From Gammaproteobacteria bacterium (GTDB lineage Bacteria; Pseudomonadota; Gammaproteobacteria; DSM-19610): a stretch of 44,675 nt of DNA. The notes under the pieces are model-generated. The model was not told the origin of the DNA and made no database searches. It saw only the letters and a program-made list of their open reading frames with translations. Below are positions 8,180-18,094 of the stretch, piece by piece; the stretch's first letter is position 1; every line of letters begins with the position of its first letter. The stretch covers positions 1 to 44,675 of the forward strand of contig DROT01000045.1 in the NCBI GenBank assembly GCA_011321775.1, read 5' to 3'. The translations under genes and the position numbers were made by a program.

Positions 8180-9550
8180 ATGCAGATCACTCCGACCTCC
8201 AGACGCATCCTGCAGATCCAGAACCTGGTGTTCCTGGCCGCCCTGCTGGCGGTCGTCGGCCTGCTCGCCTGGCTCAGCACGCGCTACAACATCGAACAGG
8301 ACTGGACCCGTGGCGGTCGCAACACCCTGTCGGTGGAGAGCCGCAAGCTGCTGGACGAAATGCCCGGACCGGTACACATCACCGCCTTTGCCACCGACAA
8401 CGAACTGGTGCGCGGTTCCATCCGCGACCTGGTGGCGCGCTACCAGCGTTACAAGCCGGATGTGGAACTGAAATTCGTCAATCCGGACGCCGAACCCGAT
8501 CGCGTCCGCGAGCTCGGCATCACCCTCGACGGTGAATTGCTGGTCGCCTATGAGGGGCGCAGCGAGAAGGTTCAGGAGCTCTCCGAGCAGAGCCTGACCA
8601 ATGCCCTGCTGCGCATCGCCCGTCAGCAGGAACGGCTGGTGGTCTTTCTCAGCGGTCATGGAGAGCGCGACCCGCACGGCAAGGCAAATCACGACTGGGG
8701 CCAGTTTGGCAAGCTGCTGGAACAGAAGGGTATCGAACTGCGCACCCTCAAGCTGGCGGAATCGCCGAAGATCCCGGACAACACCAGCCTGCTGGTCATC
8801 GCCGACCCGCGGGTATCGCCCTTGCCGGGCGAGCTCCAGATCCTCAACCGCTATATCAAGGATGGCGGCAACCTGCTGTGGCTGACCGAACCCGGTGGTC
8901 CGGGCGGTCTGGCGCCGCTCGCCGAGACCCTGGGCGTGGAGGTTCTGCCCGGCACGGTGGTGGACGCCACCACCCAGCTGTTCGGCATCAGCAATCCGGC
9001 CTTCGCCATCATCCCCGACTATCCCATGCACGCCGTCACCCGGGAGATGAAGAGCATCACCCTGTTCCCGCAGGCGGCGGCGCTGGAGGTATCGGCTCCG
9101 GAGGGCTGGCAGGCGCAGCCCCTGCTGACCACGCTCGACCGGGCCTGGACCGAGATCGGCCCGATCAGCGGCACCATCCGCTTCGACGAGGACAGCGACG
9201 AGCGCATGGGACCGCTGGACATCGCCTACGTGCTCACCCGGCCGCGCAAGGACAACAATGCCGACGACAACGCCGGTGGTGAACAGCGGGTCATCGTGGT
9301 CGGAGACGCCGATTTCCTTTCCAACAGCTATCTCGGCAACGGCGACAACGTCACCCTCGGTCTCAACATGTTCAACTGGCTGAACCACGACGACCGCTTC
9401 ATCGCCATCACCGCCCGCACTGCCAGCGACGTCAACCTCGAACTCGGCGGCACCGCCCAGATGGTCATCGGCTTCGGCTTCCTGTTCGGCGTCCCGCTAC
9501 TGCTGCTGGCCAGCGGCCTGATCATCTGGTGGCGGCGGCGCAGCCGTTGA
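8180..9550 (+). CDS. GldG-family ABC auxiliary protein
   Basis: A 456-residue membrane-anchored protein. One N-terminal helix (residues ~13-32, NLVFLAALLAVVGLLAWL) and one C-terminal helix (~430-450, VIGFGFLFGVPLLLLASGLIIWW) flank a large periplasmic domain of the GldG/ABC-auxiliary type. Recognisable pieces include the NTLSVESRKLLDEMPGPVHI start of the domain, VVFLSGHGERDP and LLVIADPRVSPLPGE. These resemble the IFT52-like fold of the family, in which an oligomer accompanies the permease. It lies between the permease and the DUF4340-like gene with short gaps, so is probably in the same complex. No catalytic residues can be assigned. Confidence 0.88.
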   Translation: MQITPTSRRILQIQNLVFLAALLAVVGLLAWLSTRYNIEQDWTRGGRNTLSVESRKLLDEMPGPVHITAFATDNELVRGSIRDLVARYQRYKPDVELKFVNPDAEPDRVRELGITLDGELLVAYEGRSEKVQELSEQSLTNALLRIARQQERLVVFLSGHGERDPHGKANHDWGQFGKLLEQKGIELRTLKLAESPKIPDNTSLLVIADPRVSPLPGELQILNRYIKDGGNLLWLTEPGGPGGLAPLAETLGVEVLPGTVVDATTQLFGISNPAFAIIPDYPMHAVTREMKSITLFPQAAALEVSAPEGWQAQPLLTTLDRAWTEIGPISGTIRFDEDSDERMGPLDIAYVLTRPRKDNNADDNAGGEQRVIVVGDADFLSNSYLGNGDNVTLGLNMFNWLNHDDRFIAITARTASDVNLELGGTAQMVIGFGFLFGVPLLLLASGLIIWWRRRSR

Positions 9551-9566
9551 ACGGGAACCACCGGCC

Positions 9567-10439
9567 ATGAAGTCGCGCTGGATCACCAACCTTCTGCTGC
9601 TGCTCGGCGTGGCCATGCTGACCCTGGTGGCCCGCTATCAGCCGGGCCTGGACAAGCCGGTGGAGACGGCGGCCATCACCCGCCTTTCCGCCGACCAGGT
9701 GAGGCGCATTCACCTCAACCGACCGGTGCGTCCCGATCTGGTACTGGTCCGTGATGCGCAGGGAGGCTGGTTCATCGAACACGAACCGCGTCTGCCCGCC
9801 GACCGGCATCAGGTCGACAGCCTGACTCGTCTGGTGCAACAGAAGCCGGTACGCAGCTATGCCGCCGGCGAACTGGAACTCGACAGGCTGCAACTGGATC
9901 CACCCTACGCCAGCGCGATCATGAACGACCTCGCAATCGAATTTGGCGGCCTGGAGCCGCTGCAGGACCTGCGCTACGTGCGCGTCAACGACCGGGTACA
10001 CCTGATTCCCGACTTGTATCTGCACCTGGTCGAGGCCGCCTACACCAATTTCGTTCGCCGCCGCCTGCTGCCGCCGCAGAGCCGCATCGAGCGCCTGGTG
10101 CTGCCCGGCCTGACGCTGTCGAAGGACGACGGACACTGGTCCCTGGATCCGGAGCAGCCGGTCTCTGCCGATACGCTGCAGGACTTCGTCGAACGCTGGC
10201 AGGACGCCACCGCCCTGAGTGTGCGCGCCGCCGATGCCGACATCGGGGGAACACCGATCGAGATCGGCTACCAGGGTGGAAAAGTGCTGCGACTGCTGCT
10301 GGTCGCGCGCGAACCGGAGCTGTTGCTGGCGCGTCCCGACTGGGGTATCGAATACCGCATGGGCGAGGATGCCGATTTCCTGCTCAAGCTGCCACATCCC
10401 GAAGCAGCCGGCGGAGACGCGCAGCCAGCGTCCGAATAG
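9567..10439 (+). CDS. DUF4340-like membrane-anchored protein
   Basis: A 290-residue protein of unknown function with a single N-terminal helix (residues ~7-22, ITNLLLLLGVAMLTLV) and a soluble remainder predicted to be periplasmic. Repeated short beta-rich units (for example RRIHLNRPVRPDLVLVRDAQGGWFIEHE) resemble the DUF4340 proteins found next to GldG-like genes. It starts 16 bases after the GldG-like stop, and mutM begins 8 bases after its own stop, so it is inside the operon. Context suggests an accessory subunit of the ABC system. The DUF4340 assignment is by resemblance and context only. Confidence 0.7.
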   Translation: MKSRWITNLLLLLGVAMLTLVARYQPGLDKPVETAAITRLSADQVRRIHLNRPVRPDLVLVRDAQGGWFIEHEPRLPADRHQVDSLTRLVQQKPVRSYAAGELELDRLQLDPPYASAIMNDLAIEFGGLEPLQDLRYVRVNDRVHLIPDLYLHLVEAAYTNFVRRRLLPPQSRIERLVLPGLTLSKDDGHWSLDPEQPVSADTLQDFVERWQDATALSVRAADADIGGTPIEIGYQGGKVLRLLLVAREPELLLARPDWGIEYRMGEDADFLLKLPHPEAAGGDAQPASE

Positions 10440-10447
10440 CACCCCCC

Positions 10448-11263
10448 GTGCCCGAACTCCCGGAAGTCGAAACCATCCGCCGAGGTCTCGAACCGCACCT
10501 CGTCGGTCGCCGCGTGCGGCGCCTGCTGGTGCGCGAACCCCGCCTGCGCTGGCCGGTGGCGCCGGAACTCGAACGGCGGCTGCGCGGCGCCCGCATCCTG
10601 CAACTCTCGCGCCGCGCCAAGTACCTGCTGTTCCACACCGACCGCGGCACCCTGATCGTCCACCTCGGCATGTCCGGCAGCCTGCGCATCATCCGGGAAC
10701 GGGCAGCGCCGGGGCCGCACGACCACGTCGAGCTCCGGCTGGACGACGACGGCCTGCTCCGCTACACCGATCCGCGCCGTTTCGGCGCCTGGCTGTGGAC
10801 GGAGGCGCCGGCGGAAAAGCACCCGCTGCTGGCCCGGCTGGGGCCGGAGCCGCTGGGAAACGACTTTTCAGGCGATCGGCTGTTCCAGGCCGCGCGCGGC
10901 CGCACCCGATCGATCAAGTCCTTCCTGATGGACAGCCACATCGTTGCCGGCATCGGCAACATCTACGCCAACGAGGCGCTGTTCATGGCCGCCATCCATC
11001 CCGCCCGGGCCGCCGGTCGCATTGGCCTTGCACGTTACCGGCGACTGGCCGGGGCCGTGCACGAGGTGCTGCAGCAAGCCATCGCCTGCGGCGGCACCAC
11101 GCTGCGGGATTTCGTCGACGGCGACGGCCGGCCCGGATACTTCCGGCAGTCCCTGCAGGTCTACGGCCGTGGCGGGCAGAGCTGCCCGCGCTGCGCGGCA
11201 GCCATTCGCGAGACCCGCAGTGGTCAGCGTTCCACCTTCTATTGCCCACGCTGCCAGCATTGA
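10448..11263 (+). CDS. mutM: formamidopyrimidine-DNA glycosylase
   Basis: Fpg/MutM excises 8-oxoguanine and other oxidised purines and cuts the abasic site. Translation starts at GTG. The mature enzyme would begin PELPEVETIRRGL, with catalytic Pro2 and Glu3. The conserved lysine is in RRAKYLLFHTD, the helix-two-turn-helix segment is in VAGIGNIYANEALF, and the C-terminal zinc finger has four cysteines (CPRC near 243-246 and CPRC near 267-270). At 271 residues it is full length. It follows the DUF4340-like gene by eight bases, so its expression may be tied to the ABC operon. It converges on ggt. Confidence 0.97.
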   Translation: MPELPEVETIRRGLEPHLVGRRVRRLLVREPRLRWPVAPELERRLRGARILQLSRRAKYLLFHTDRGTLIVHLGMSGSLRIIRERAAPGPHDHVELRLDDDGLLRYTDPRRFGAWLWTEAPAEKHPLLARLGPEPLGNDFSGDRLFQAARGRTRSIKSFLMDSHIVAGIGNIYANEALFMAAIHPARAAGRIGLARYRRLAGAVHEVLQQAIACGGTTLRDFVDGDGRPGYFRQSLQVYGRGGQSCPRCAAAIRETRSGQRSTFYCPRCQH

Positions 11264-11270
11264 AAGCGGG

Positions 11271-12988
11271 CTACTCGACCAGCGCCAGCCCGCCGCCGCG
11301 TGGATCCGAGGCCGCCTGCACCGTCTGGCGAGCATAGTCCCAGTAGATTGCCTGCATGTTGCCGTAGCGCTGCTGCAGGGGCTGCAGCCGGTGGCCACGC
11401 TGTCGGAGCGCCTCGATCAGCTCGTCCGACAGTGCGTCGGGCTCGTACTGGATACGATCCGGCAGGTACTGGTGGTGGAAACGCCCCAGCGAGACCCAGG
11501 ACTGCGGCCCATGACCCCGTTCCAGATCCAGAATGCCGAGCAGCACCATGGTGATGATGCGGCTGCCGCCGGGGGTGCCCAGGATGGCCACGCCGTGGCC
11601 GTTTTCGACGAAGGTGGGACTCATGCTCGACAGCGGCCGCTTTCCCGGGGCGATGGCGTTGGCCTCGGCCCCCACCAGCCCATAGGCGTTGGGCACGCCG
11701 GGCTTGGCGGAAAAATCGTCCATCTCGTCGTTCAGCAGCACGCCGGTGTCGCCGGCGACGAAACCGGAACCGAAGGGATAATTGATACTGAGCGTGGCCG
11801 CCACCCGGTTGCCTTCCCGGTCCAGGATGGAAAAATGGGTCGTATCCGGCCCTTCCGGCGACTGCGCCCGAGACGGCAGCATCGCGCTCGGCGTCGCCCG
11901 ATCGCCGCGAATGGAGGCGCGCAGGCCGGCGGCGTACCAAGGATGGATCAGGCGCGCGACCGGGATGTGAACGAAATCGGGATCCCCCAGGTACTCGGCA
12001 CGGTCACGGTAGGCGCGCCGCATGGCCTCGACCAGCAGGTGAGTGCGCATCGCCGGCTTCATTTCATCGAGTGCATAGCCCTCGAGGATGTGCAACATGG
12101 TCGCCAGCGCGATGCCCCCGGAGGAAGGGGGTGATGCTGATACCACGTGCAGCTCACGGTAGTCGAAACGCAATGGCTCACGCTCCACCACCCGGTACTG
12201 TTGCAGGTCCTCGATGCTCCAGATGCCGCCCGCCGCACGGACCGCCGCCACCAGTTCACGCGCTACCGGTCCGCTATAGAAGCCGTCACGTCCGCGTGCC
12301 GCGAGGGCGCGCAGCGTTTCCGCCAGTTGCGGCTGGCGTAGCCGCCGACCGCTGGCCGGAACTTCCCCGTCCACCAGGAAGATCGCGGCCGCCTTTGGAT
12401 GGCGCCGCAACACCTTGCGCCGGAAGCCGGCCAGCCGCCGGTAGATCGCATCGACCTCGAAGCCCTGCTCGGCGAGTTCGATAGCCGGACGCAGCGACCG
12501 GGCCAGCGGCAGACGCCCGTACTGTTCCGCCAGGTAGGCGAGCGCCGCGGGCTCACCGGGAACGGCGGCCGCCAGCGGACCGTCCATGGACAGGCCGGCA
12601 ACGACTTCCCCGCGTTCATCGAGATAGAGGTCCTTGCCGGCCGCCAGCGGTGCCCGCTCGCGGCCGTCGATCATGACCTCGCGCCCGTCGCTGGCGCGGT
12701 GCAGCAGCCAGAAACCGCCGCCACCGAGGCCCGAACTGTAGGGCTCGACCACGGCCAGCGCGGCACTGACCGCCACTGCCGCGTCGAAGGCATTGCCGCC
12801 GGCATCCAGGATTTCCATACCGGCACGGGTTGCCGCCGGATGTGCAGAGGCGACGGCCTGTGCCGGCGGCCGCCCCTTTGCTGCCTCGCCGCCCCCGGCG
12901 GCAGCGCCGAGCCCCCCGAAAAACACCAGCGCACAAAACAAAAAAGCCCCGCAAAGGGGCTTTTTCATCATCTGTTGCCAGGGTGCCA

Positions 12989-12989
<1 letters not shown>
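11271..12989 (-). CDS. ggt: gamma-glutamyltransferase (periplasmic precursor)
   Basis: Cleaves and transfers gamma-glutamyl groups, chiefly from glutathione. The ATG at 12989 overlaps the ferredoxin stop (TGATG); alternative ATGs are at 12971 and 12968. A signal peptide follows: MMKK, then a hydrophobic core with LCGAFLFCALVFFGGLG. The precursor is 572 residues. Autocatalytic cleavage should occur before Thr383 in DTTHFSILD, giving large and small subunits. Other substrate-site motifs are EPYSSGLGGGGF, PLSSMSPTFV and GTPGGSRIIT. No good ribosome binding site precedes any candidate start, which supports translational coupling to the ferredoxin gene. The signal-peptide codons form a strong terminator-like hairpin (12941-12965). 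Confidence 0.94.
12941..12965 (-). terminator. intrinsic terminator hairpin inside the ggt signal-peptide codons
   Basis: A perfect 10-bp stem (AAAAAGCCCC pairing with GGGGCTTTTT) closes a 5-nt loop. On the minus strand it is followed by TTTTTTGTTTT, the form of a Rho-independent terminator. It sits about 24 nt past the ferredoxin stop. At the same time it encodes KKPLCGAFLF of the ggt signal peptide. It may end ferredoxin transcripts unless ribosomes are translating ggt. Confidence 0.75.
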
Positions 12990-13258
<269 letters not shown>

Positions 13259-13285
13259 TCACAGCTATATAAGGATTATTTGATA

Positions 13286-13849
<564 letters not shown>

Positions 13850-14416
13850 TCAGGACGGCGCCACGTAGAGGCGGTACTCGACCTGCCCCGCGCGCTTGCG
13901 ACGATCGAGCCGCCAGCCGTCCGGCACCTCGAAGGCGGCGCCCTTTGCCGGCAGTTCGACATAGATCCGCGCCCCGGCTTTCAGCCAGCCGCCGCCGGCG
14001 AGGCTGGCGGCACAGGCGTCCAGCAGGCCCGGGCGTGCAAAGGGCGGGTCCAGGAACACGATATCGAAGGGCTGCGGGACCCCGGCCAGGTAGCGCTCCG
14101 CCGACTGCCCGACGATCGACACTTCCGGAGCGTCCAGTCGCCGTCGGTTCGCCTCCAGCGCCGCCAGGGCCAGGCGGTCACGTTCGACCAGGACCACGGC
14201 CTCCGCACCGCGCGACGCCGCCTCGAAACCCAGGGCACCGCTGCCCGCGAACAGGTCCAGGCAGCTGGCTCCCGGGAGCCTCGGCGTGAGCCAGTTGAAC
14301 AGCGTCTCGCGGATGCGATCGGCCGTGGGTCGCAGACCACCGACCTCGGGAAAAGCCAGTCGGCGTCCGCGCCAGCGTCCGGCAATGATGCGCACCTGGT
14401 TGTTCCTGGCAGCCAT
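13850..14416 (-). CDS. rsmD: 16S rRNA (guanine966-N2)-methyltransferase
   Basis: Methylates G966 of 16S rRNA during 30S assembly. The 188-residue protein has the SAM-binding motif LDLFAGSGALGFEAASRGA and the catalytic motif IVFLDPPF, plus the N-terminal RIIAGRWRGRRLAFPE that marks RsmD. It is followed 87 bp later by coaD. On its upstream side, where M16 peptidase genes commonly sit in related genomes, a PEP-CTERM-type gene intervenes here. Confidence 0.95.
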   Translation of the reverse strand: MAARNNQVRIIAGRWRGRRLAFPEVGGLRPTADRIRETLFNWLTPRLPGASCLDLFAGSGALGFEAASRGAEAVVLVERDRLALAALEANRRRLDAPEVSIVGQSAERYLAGVPQPFDIVFLDPPFARPGLLDACAASLAGGGWLKAGARIYVELPAKGAAFEVPDGWRLDRRKRAGQVEYRLYVAPS

Positions 14417-14462
14417 GGAAGGGCATGTTGCGCAGCCCCCCGGCCGGGGTCAAGCCATCGGC

Positions 14463-15101
14463 TCAGCCTCCGGCTGCGCGGCCGCGCATCAGCAGCGACA
14501 ACAGGCCCGAAGCGAACAACCACAGGCCCCCCGGCAGCGGCACGGTACTCGCGACCGGTACGGAACCGGGCGTCGGCGTGGCCAGCACCACGAAGTCGGC
14601 GCTGTTGTCATCGGTGTCCATCCAGGGGGCCAGGCGCGCCAGGCTGCTGCCAGCGGGTGCGTCCGGCGCCGCGCTGCCCTCGCCGGCGAACACCTCGCCA
14701 GTGTCGAAACTGCCGTAGCCGAGCGCATCCAGAATGCCCGAAGCATCGCGCAACACCAGTGAATCCGGGCCGTTCTGCAGATCGATATCGGCGATGAGAT
14801 CGGCATTGGCGATCGAAGTCGATCCGCCATCGTCGTCGCCGATGACCAGCACGCCGTCCGCGGGCAGAAAACCGCTCAGGTTCAGGCTCTTGTATACGGC
14901 CCCGTTGCTGCCGTTGATGCCTTCCAGCACCAGGCCGTCGAGGCTCTCCCCCGGCGTTCCCCAGAGTTCCACGAAGGTGGCCCCGGCGTCAGCGCCGCTG
15001 GCATCGTAGAGAAGCTCGGATATGACCGGCGTCGCGAAGGCCGGGCTGGTGAACAGACTGATGGCACAGGCGCACGACAGCGCCGAGAATGAACGACTCA
15101 T
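14463..15101 (-). CDS. exported lamin-tail-domain protein with PEP-CTERM-type sorting tail
   Basis: A 212-residue secreted protein of unknown function. The ATG at 15101 is preceded by GGAGGA six bases upstream. A signal peptide (MSRSFSALSCACAISLF, probable cut after SPAFA) leads into a domain starting ATPVISELLYDASGADAG, then TFVELWGTPGESLDGLVLEG, the pattern of lamin-tail domains. The C-terminus VPLPGGLWLFASGLLSLLMR is a VPLP-type PEP-CTERM variant (short motif, hydrophobic helix, arginine), which would be recognised by an exosortase. No exosortase gene lies in this window. The gene interrupts the usual M16 peptidase-rsmD neighbourhood. The domain call is by eye. Confidence 0.72.
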   Translation of the reverse strand: MSRSFSALSCACAISLFTSPAFATPVISELLYDASGADAGATFVELWGTPGESLDGLVLEGINGSNGAVYKSLNLSGFLPADGVLVIGDDDGGSTSIANADLIADIDLQNGPDSLVLRDASGILDALGYGSFDTGEVFAGEGSAAPDAPAGSSLARLAPWMDTDDNSADFVVLATPTPGSVPVASTVPLPGGLWLFASGLLSLLMRGRAAGG

Positions 15102-15125
15102 AGCATTCCTCCATGAAGGTTGATT

Positions 15126-15139
15126 CGACATCCATGTCG
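15126..15139. promoter_or_regulatory. palindrome upstream of the PEP-CTERM gene
   Basis: CGACAT-CC-ATGTCG, a perfect inverted repeat with 6-bp arms and a 2-bp spacer, lies 25 bp upstream of the start codon at 15101. Its placement fits an operator, but no regulator can be assigned. The rest of the 15102-15268 gap shows no clear terminator or promoter. Confidence 0.3.
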
Positions 15140-15268
15140 TTACCACCCACCGTGCTCGGGGGCAGGAAATGCAGTATCGCACCCTGCATCCACCCGATGG
15201 AAGTCCGCTTTTCTGAAAATCCTGTCGGCGCTTTCTGAAATCCGTGTAGGAGATTTGCTCACGGCGGT

Positions 15269-16597
15269 TCAGGAGTGTGGTTCGCCCTCCGTCTTGCCGC
15301 CGACGATGACGGTCACCATCCGCCCGGGGTGTACGCGCCGCCGGTAGGCGTCGCGGATCTGTTCCGTCGTTACCGCCTCGACCCGCGAAGTGAAGGTCTT
15401 CAGATAGTCGAGTGGCAGATTGTAGAAACCGATGACCGCCAGGTACTCCGCGATCCTGGCATTGCTCGACACCCGCAGCGGGAAACCGGCGACGATATTG
15501 TTCTTCGACGATGCCAGCTCCTTCTCGCTCGGCCCCTTGTCGATGTAGTCCTTGAGGGTCTTGCGCAGCACCGACAGGGCCTCGTCACGCTGATCGTTGC
15601 GGGTCTGGAAACCCAGCTGATAGGGTCCCTTGCGTTTCATGGGGATGAAGTAGCTGTAGGCGCTGTATGACAGGCCGCGCTTCTCTCGAATCTCCTGGCT
15701 GATGCGCGAGACCAGGCCGCTGCCGCCGAGAATGTGATTCCCCACATACAGCTGGAAATAGTCGGGGTCGCCGCGGCGCACACCGGGTTGGCCGGTGAGC
15801 ACGTGGCTCTGGGTGGACGGATGTTCGATGAACACCTGTTCCGCCTGTTTCAGCTCCCTGACCTTCGGCAGCTCCGGCGGAGCCTTCCCCTCCGGCAGGG
15901 CATCGGCCAGCTGCGCGGCTATGGCTTCGGCCTGCCGGCGCGATATATCGCCGACCAGCACCACCGTGGCGTTTCGGGCCACATAATAACGACGATAGAA
16001 GTCGCGCAGGTCGTCTGCCGTCAGCGCCTTCACCGTCTCTATGGTGCCCGAGGGATCGCCGGCATAGGGATGATCACCGTAGAGCTTGCGGTAGAAAGCC
16101 CGCTCGGCGATCGAATCCGGTTTCTGTTTCTGGTATTCCAGTCCGGTCAGCGCCCGCTTCTGCTCGCGCCTGAAATCGTCCTGCGGAAAATCGGGCTCGA
16201 CCAGCACCTTGGCGAACAGCTCCAGCGACGGGCCCAGCAGCCGCTCGTCCGTCAGGCTGCGAAGCGAGAGCCACGCCATGTCGCGTTCCGATCCGTTGCC
16301 GAGCTTGGAACCATATTGCTCGAAACCACGCGCAATGGTGTCGGCGTCCAGGCCGGCCGCACCCTGATCCATCAGCCCGTTGGTCAGGCCCGCGACGCCC
16401 GACTGCGCGCCGTCGCGGGCGCTGCCGGCATCGAACACCAGACGCACATCCAGCATGGGCAACTCGTGGGCCTCCACGAACAGCACCCGCGCGCCTTTCT
16501 CGGTCGTCCAGCTCTGGATGTCCGGCAAGGCCCGGACCAGGCCGGTCCAGGCGGTCACCAGCAGCGCCAGCAGCAGGCGGCTTCCCTTCTTCTTCAT
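15269..16597 (-). CDS. M16-family peptidase-like protein, non-catalytic partner
   Basis: A 442-residue exported protein of the insulinase/pitrilysin fold. The ATG at 16597 has AGGAGG about ten bases upstream. The N-terminal stretch MKKKGSRLLLALLVTAWTGLVRA looks like a signal peptide. The zinc-binding HXXEH is missing: the equivalent region reads SGVAGLTNGLMDQGAAG. The C-terminal half keeps the R/Y substrate-binding motif (EKRGLSYSAYSYF). It follows the catalytic M16 gene by 13 bp. In bacterial M16B pairs one subunit holds zinc and the other supplies the R/Y pair, so a periplasmic heterodimer is likely. Confidence 0.9.
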   Translation of the reverse strand: MKKKGSRLLLALLVTAWTGLVRALPDIQSWTTEKGARVLFVEAHELPMLDVRLVFDAGSARDGAQSGVAGLTNGLMDQGAAGLDADTIARGFEQYGSKLGNGSERDMAWLSLRSLTDERLLGPSLELFAKVLVEPDFPQDDFRREQKRALTGLEYQKQKPDSIAERAFYRKLYGDHPYAGDPSGTIETVKALTADDLRDFYRRYYVARNATVVLVGDISRRQAEAIAAQLADALPEGKAPPELPKVRELKQAEQVFIEHPSTQSHVLTGQPGVRRGDPDYFQLYVGNHILGGSGLVSRISQEIREKRGLSYSAYSYFIPMKRKGPYQLGFQTRNDQRDEALSVLRKTLKDYIDKGPSEKELASSKNNIVAGFPLRVSSNARIAEYLAVIGFYNLPLDYLKTFTSRVEAVTTEQIRDAYRRRVHPGRMVTVIVGGKTEGEPHS

Positions 16598-16610
16598 GAT
16601 TGTCGTCCTC

Positions 16611-17987
16611 CTAGCGAACATGGCCGCCGACGCCTGCACGGTGCGGTGTTTTTTCTTTCCCTGGCTCGATAGGCTGAGGCACCAGCTGCGCCACCGTCAG
16701 GTGGTCCTCGATCAGGTATTTTCTGGCCACGGCCTGCACCTGCTCCGCGGTCACCGCCTCGATACGCTCGAGGTAACGCTGCGATTCCCGCCAGCCCAGC
16801 CCCACGGTCTCGAGGATGCCGATCTGCATGGCCTGATAGAAAATGGAGTCCTGTTCGTAGACCTTGTCGGCGCGTATCTGCGCCTTCACCCGCTCCAGCT
16901 CATCCTTGCCGACCGGCGTCTGCTGCAGCTTGCGCACCTGCTCCAGCAGGGCTTTTTCGAGCTCGGCGACGCCATGGTTTGTGGATGGCGTACCGGAGAG
17001 CACGAACAGGCTCTCCAGGCGTTCCCAGGCGTCGTAGCTGGCGCCGGCGCTGGCGGCGACGGCGCTGCCGCGCACCAGCTCGCTGGACAGGCGCGCTCCG
17101 CTGCCCTGGTCCAGCACACCCGCCAGCACCTCCAGGGCATAGGGTTCCCAGGAGTCGGCGGCTTTCACCGTCTTCAGTACCGGCACCTTGTAGCCCATGA
17201 TCAGGTAGGGCAGCTTGGCCGGCGCCTTGACGCGGATATCCTTGCGACCGAGCTGTTCGATTTCGTGGCGCGGTTTCACCGCTTCCGGCTCGCTGGGCCT
17301 GAGTGCTCCGAAATACTTGCGTGCCTGCGCGTACACGGCATCCGGATCGACGTCACCGACCACCACCAGGGTGGCGTTGTTGGGTGCATACCACTTGCGG
17401 TACCAGCGCCGGAGATCGTCCACCCGGAGGTTCTCCAGGTCGTCCATCCAGCCGATGACCGGCGTGCGATAGGGACTGTTGACGAAGGCCGCGGCGTTGA
17501 ACTGCTCATAGGTGAGCGACTGCGGGTCGTCCTCGGTACGCATGCGACGCTCCTCCATGACCACCTGCACTTCTTTCCTGAACTCCTTCTCCGGCAACGT
17601 CAGGTTACGCATGCGGTCGGCTTCCAGCTCGAAACTCACCGGCAGGCGGTTCTTTTCCATGGTCTGGAAATAGGCAGTGTAGTCCTGGCTGGTGAAGGCA
17701 TTCTCACGCCCGCCATTCTCGGAGATGATCTGCGAAAACTCCCCGGCCGGGTGGGCCGCGGTACCCTTGAACATCATGTGCTCGAGGACGTGCGAAATGC
17801 CGGTGATACCATCGTGTTCATAACTGGAACCGACCTTGTACCACACCTGGGAAACCATTACCGGCGCCCGGTGATCCTCCTTGACGACAAGCTTGAGCCC
17901 GTTGTCGAGCTGAAACTCATGGACCGCACCATCGGCCAGTGCAGCGCCGGCAAACAGTCCCAGGACGAGCGCAAGCCATCCCCGCAT
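16611..17987 (-). CDS. M16-family zinc metallopeptidase, catalytic subunit
   Basis: A 458-residue exported insulinase-family peptidase. AAGGAG precedes the ATG at 17987. The signal peptide is MRGWLALVLGLFAGAALA. The zinc site is H66-V-L-E69-H70, with the third ligand expected at E145 or E146 in VVMEERRMRTEDDP, the usual ~75 residues downstream. Upstream in-frame sequence would run into the ftsY promoter region and is rejected. It forms an operon with the non-catalytic partner and is divergent from ftsY, a frequent gammaproteobacterial arrangement. Substrates are unknown; degradation of small periplasmic peptides is the usual proposal. Confidence 0.94.
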   Translation of the reverse strand: MRGWLALVLGLFAGAALADGAVHEFQLDNGLKLVVKEDHRAPVMVSQVWYKVGSSYEHDGITGISHVLEHMMFKGTAAHPAGEFSQIISENGGRENAFTSQDYTAYFQTMEKNRLPVSFELEADRMRNLTLPEKEFRKEVQVVMEERRMRTEDDPQSLTYEQFNAAAFVNSPYRTPVIGWMDDLENLRVDDLRRWYRKWYAPNNATLVVVGDVDPDAVYAQARKYFGALRPSEPEAVKPRHEIEQLGRKDIRVKAPAKLPYLIMGYKVPVLKTVKAADSWEPYALEVLAGVLDQGSGARLSSELVRGSAVAASAGASYDAWERLESLFVLSGTPSTNHGVAELEKALLEQVRKLQQTPVGKDELERVKAQIRADKVYEQDSIFYQAMQIGILETVGLGWRESQRYLERIEAVTAEQVQAVARKYLIEDHLTVAQLVPQPIEPGKEKTPHRAGVGGHVR

Positions 17988-18037
17988 ACCGTACTCCTTT
18001 GTCTTCTTCCGTCGTTGATCACCCCGAACGCCACGTG

Positions 18038-18066
18038 TTGGTCGGGTAGCGGGGGGATGATAGGAT
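18038..18066 (+). promoter_or_regulatory. sigma-70-type promoter of ftsY
   Basis: TTGGTC (18038-18043) and TAGGAT (18061-18066) are separated by exactly 17 bp. Transcription would start near 18073, giving a leader of about 22 nt before the ftsY ATG. This is the best hexamer pair in the 107-bp divergent gap. Confidence 0.5.
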
Positions 18067-18094
18067 ACGCAGACTTCGATGGACAGCAAAAACG

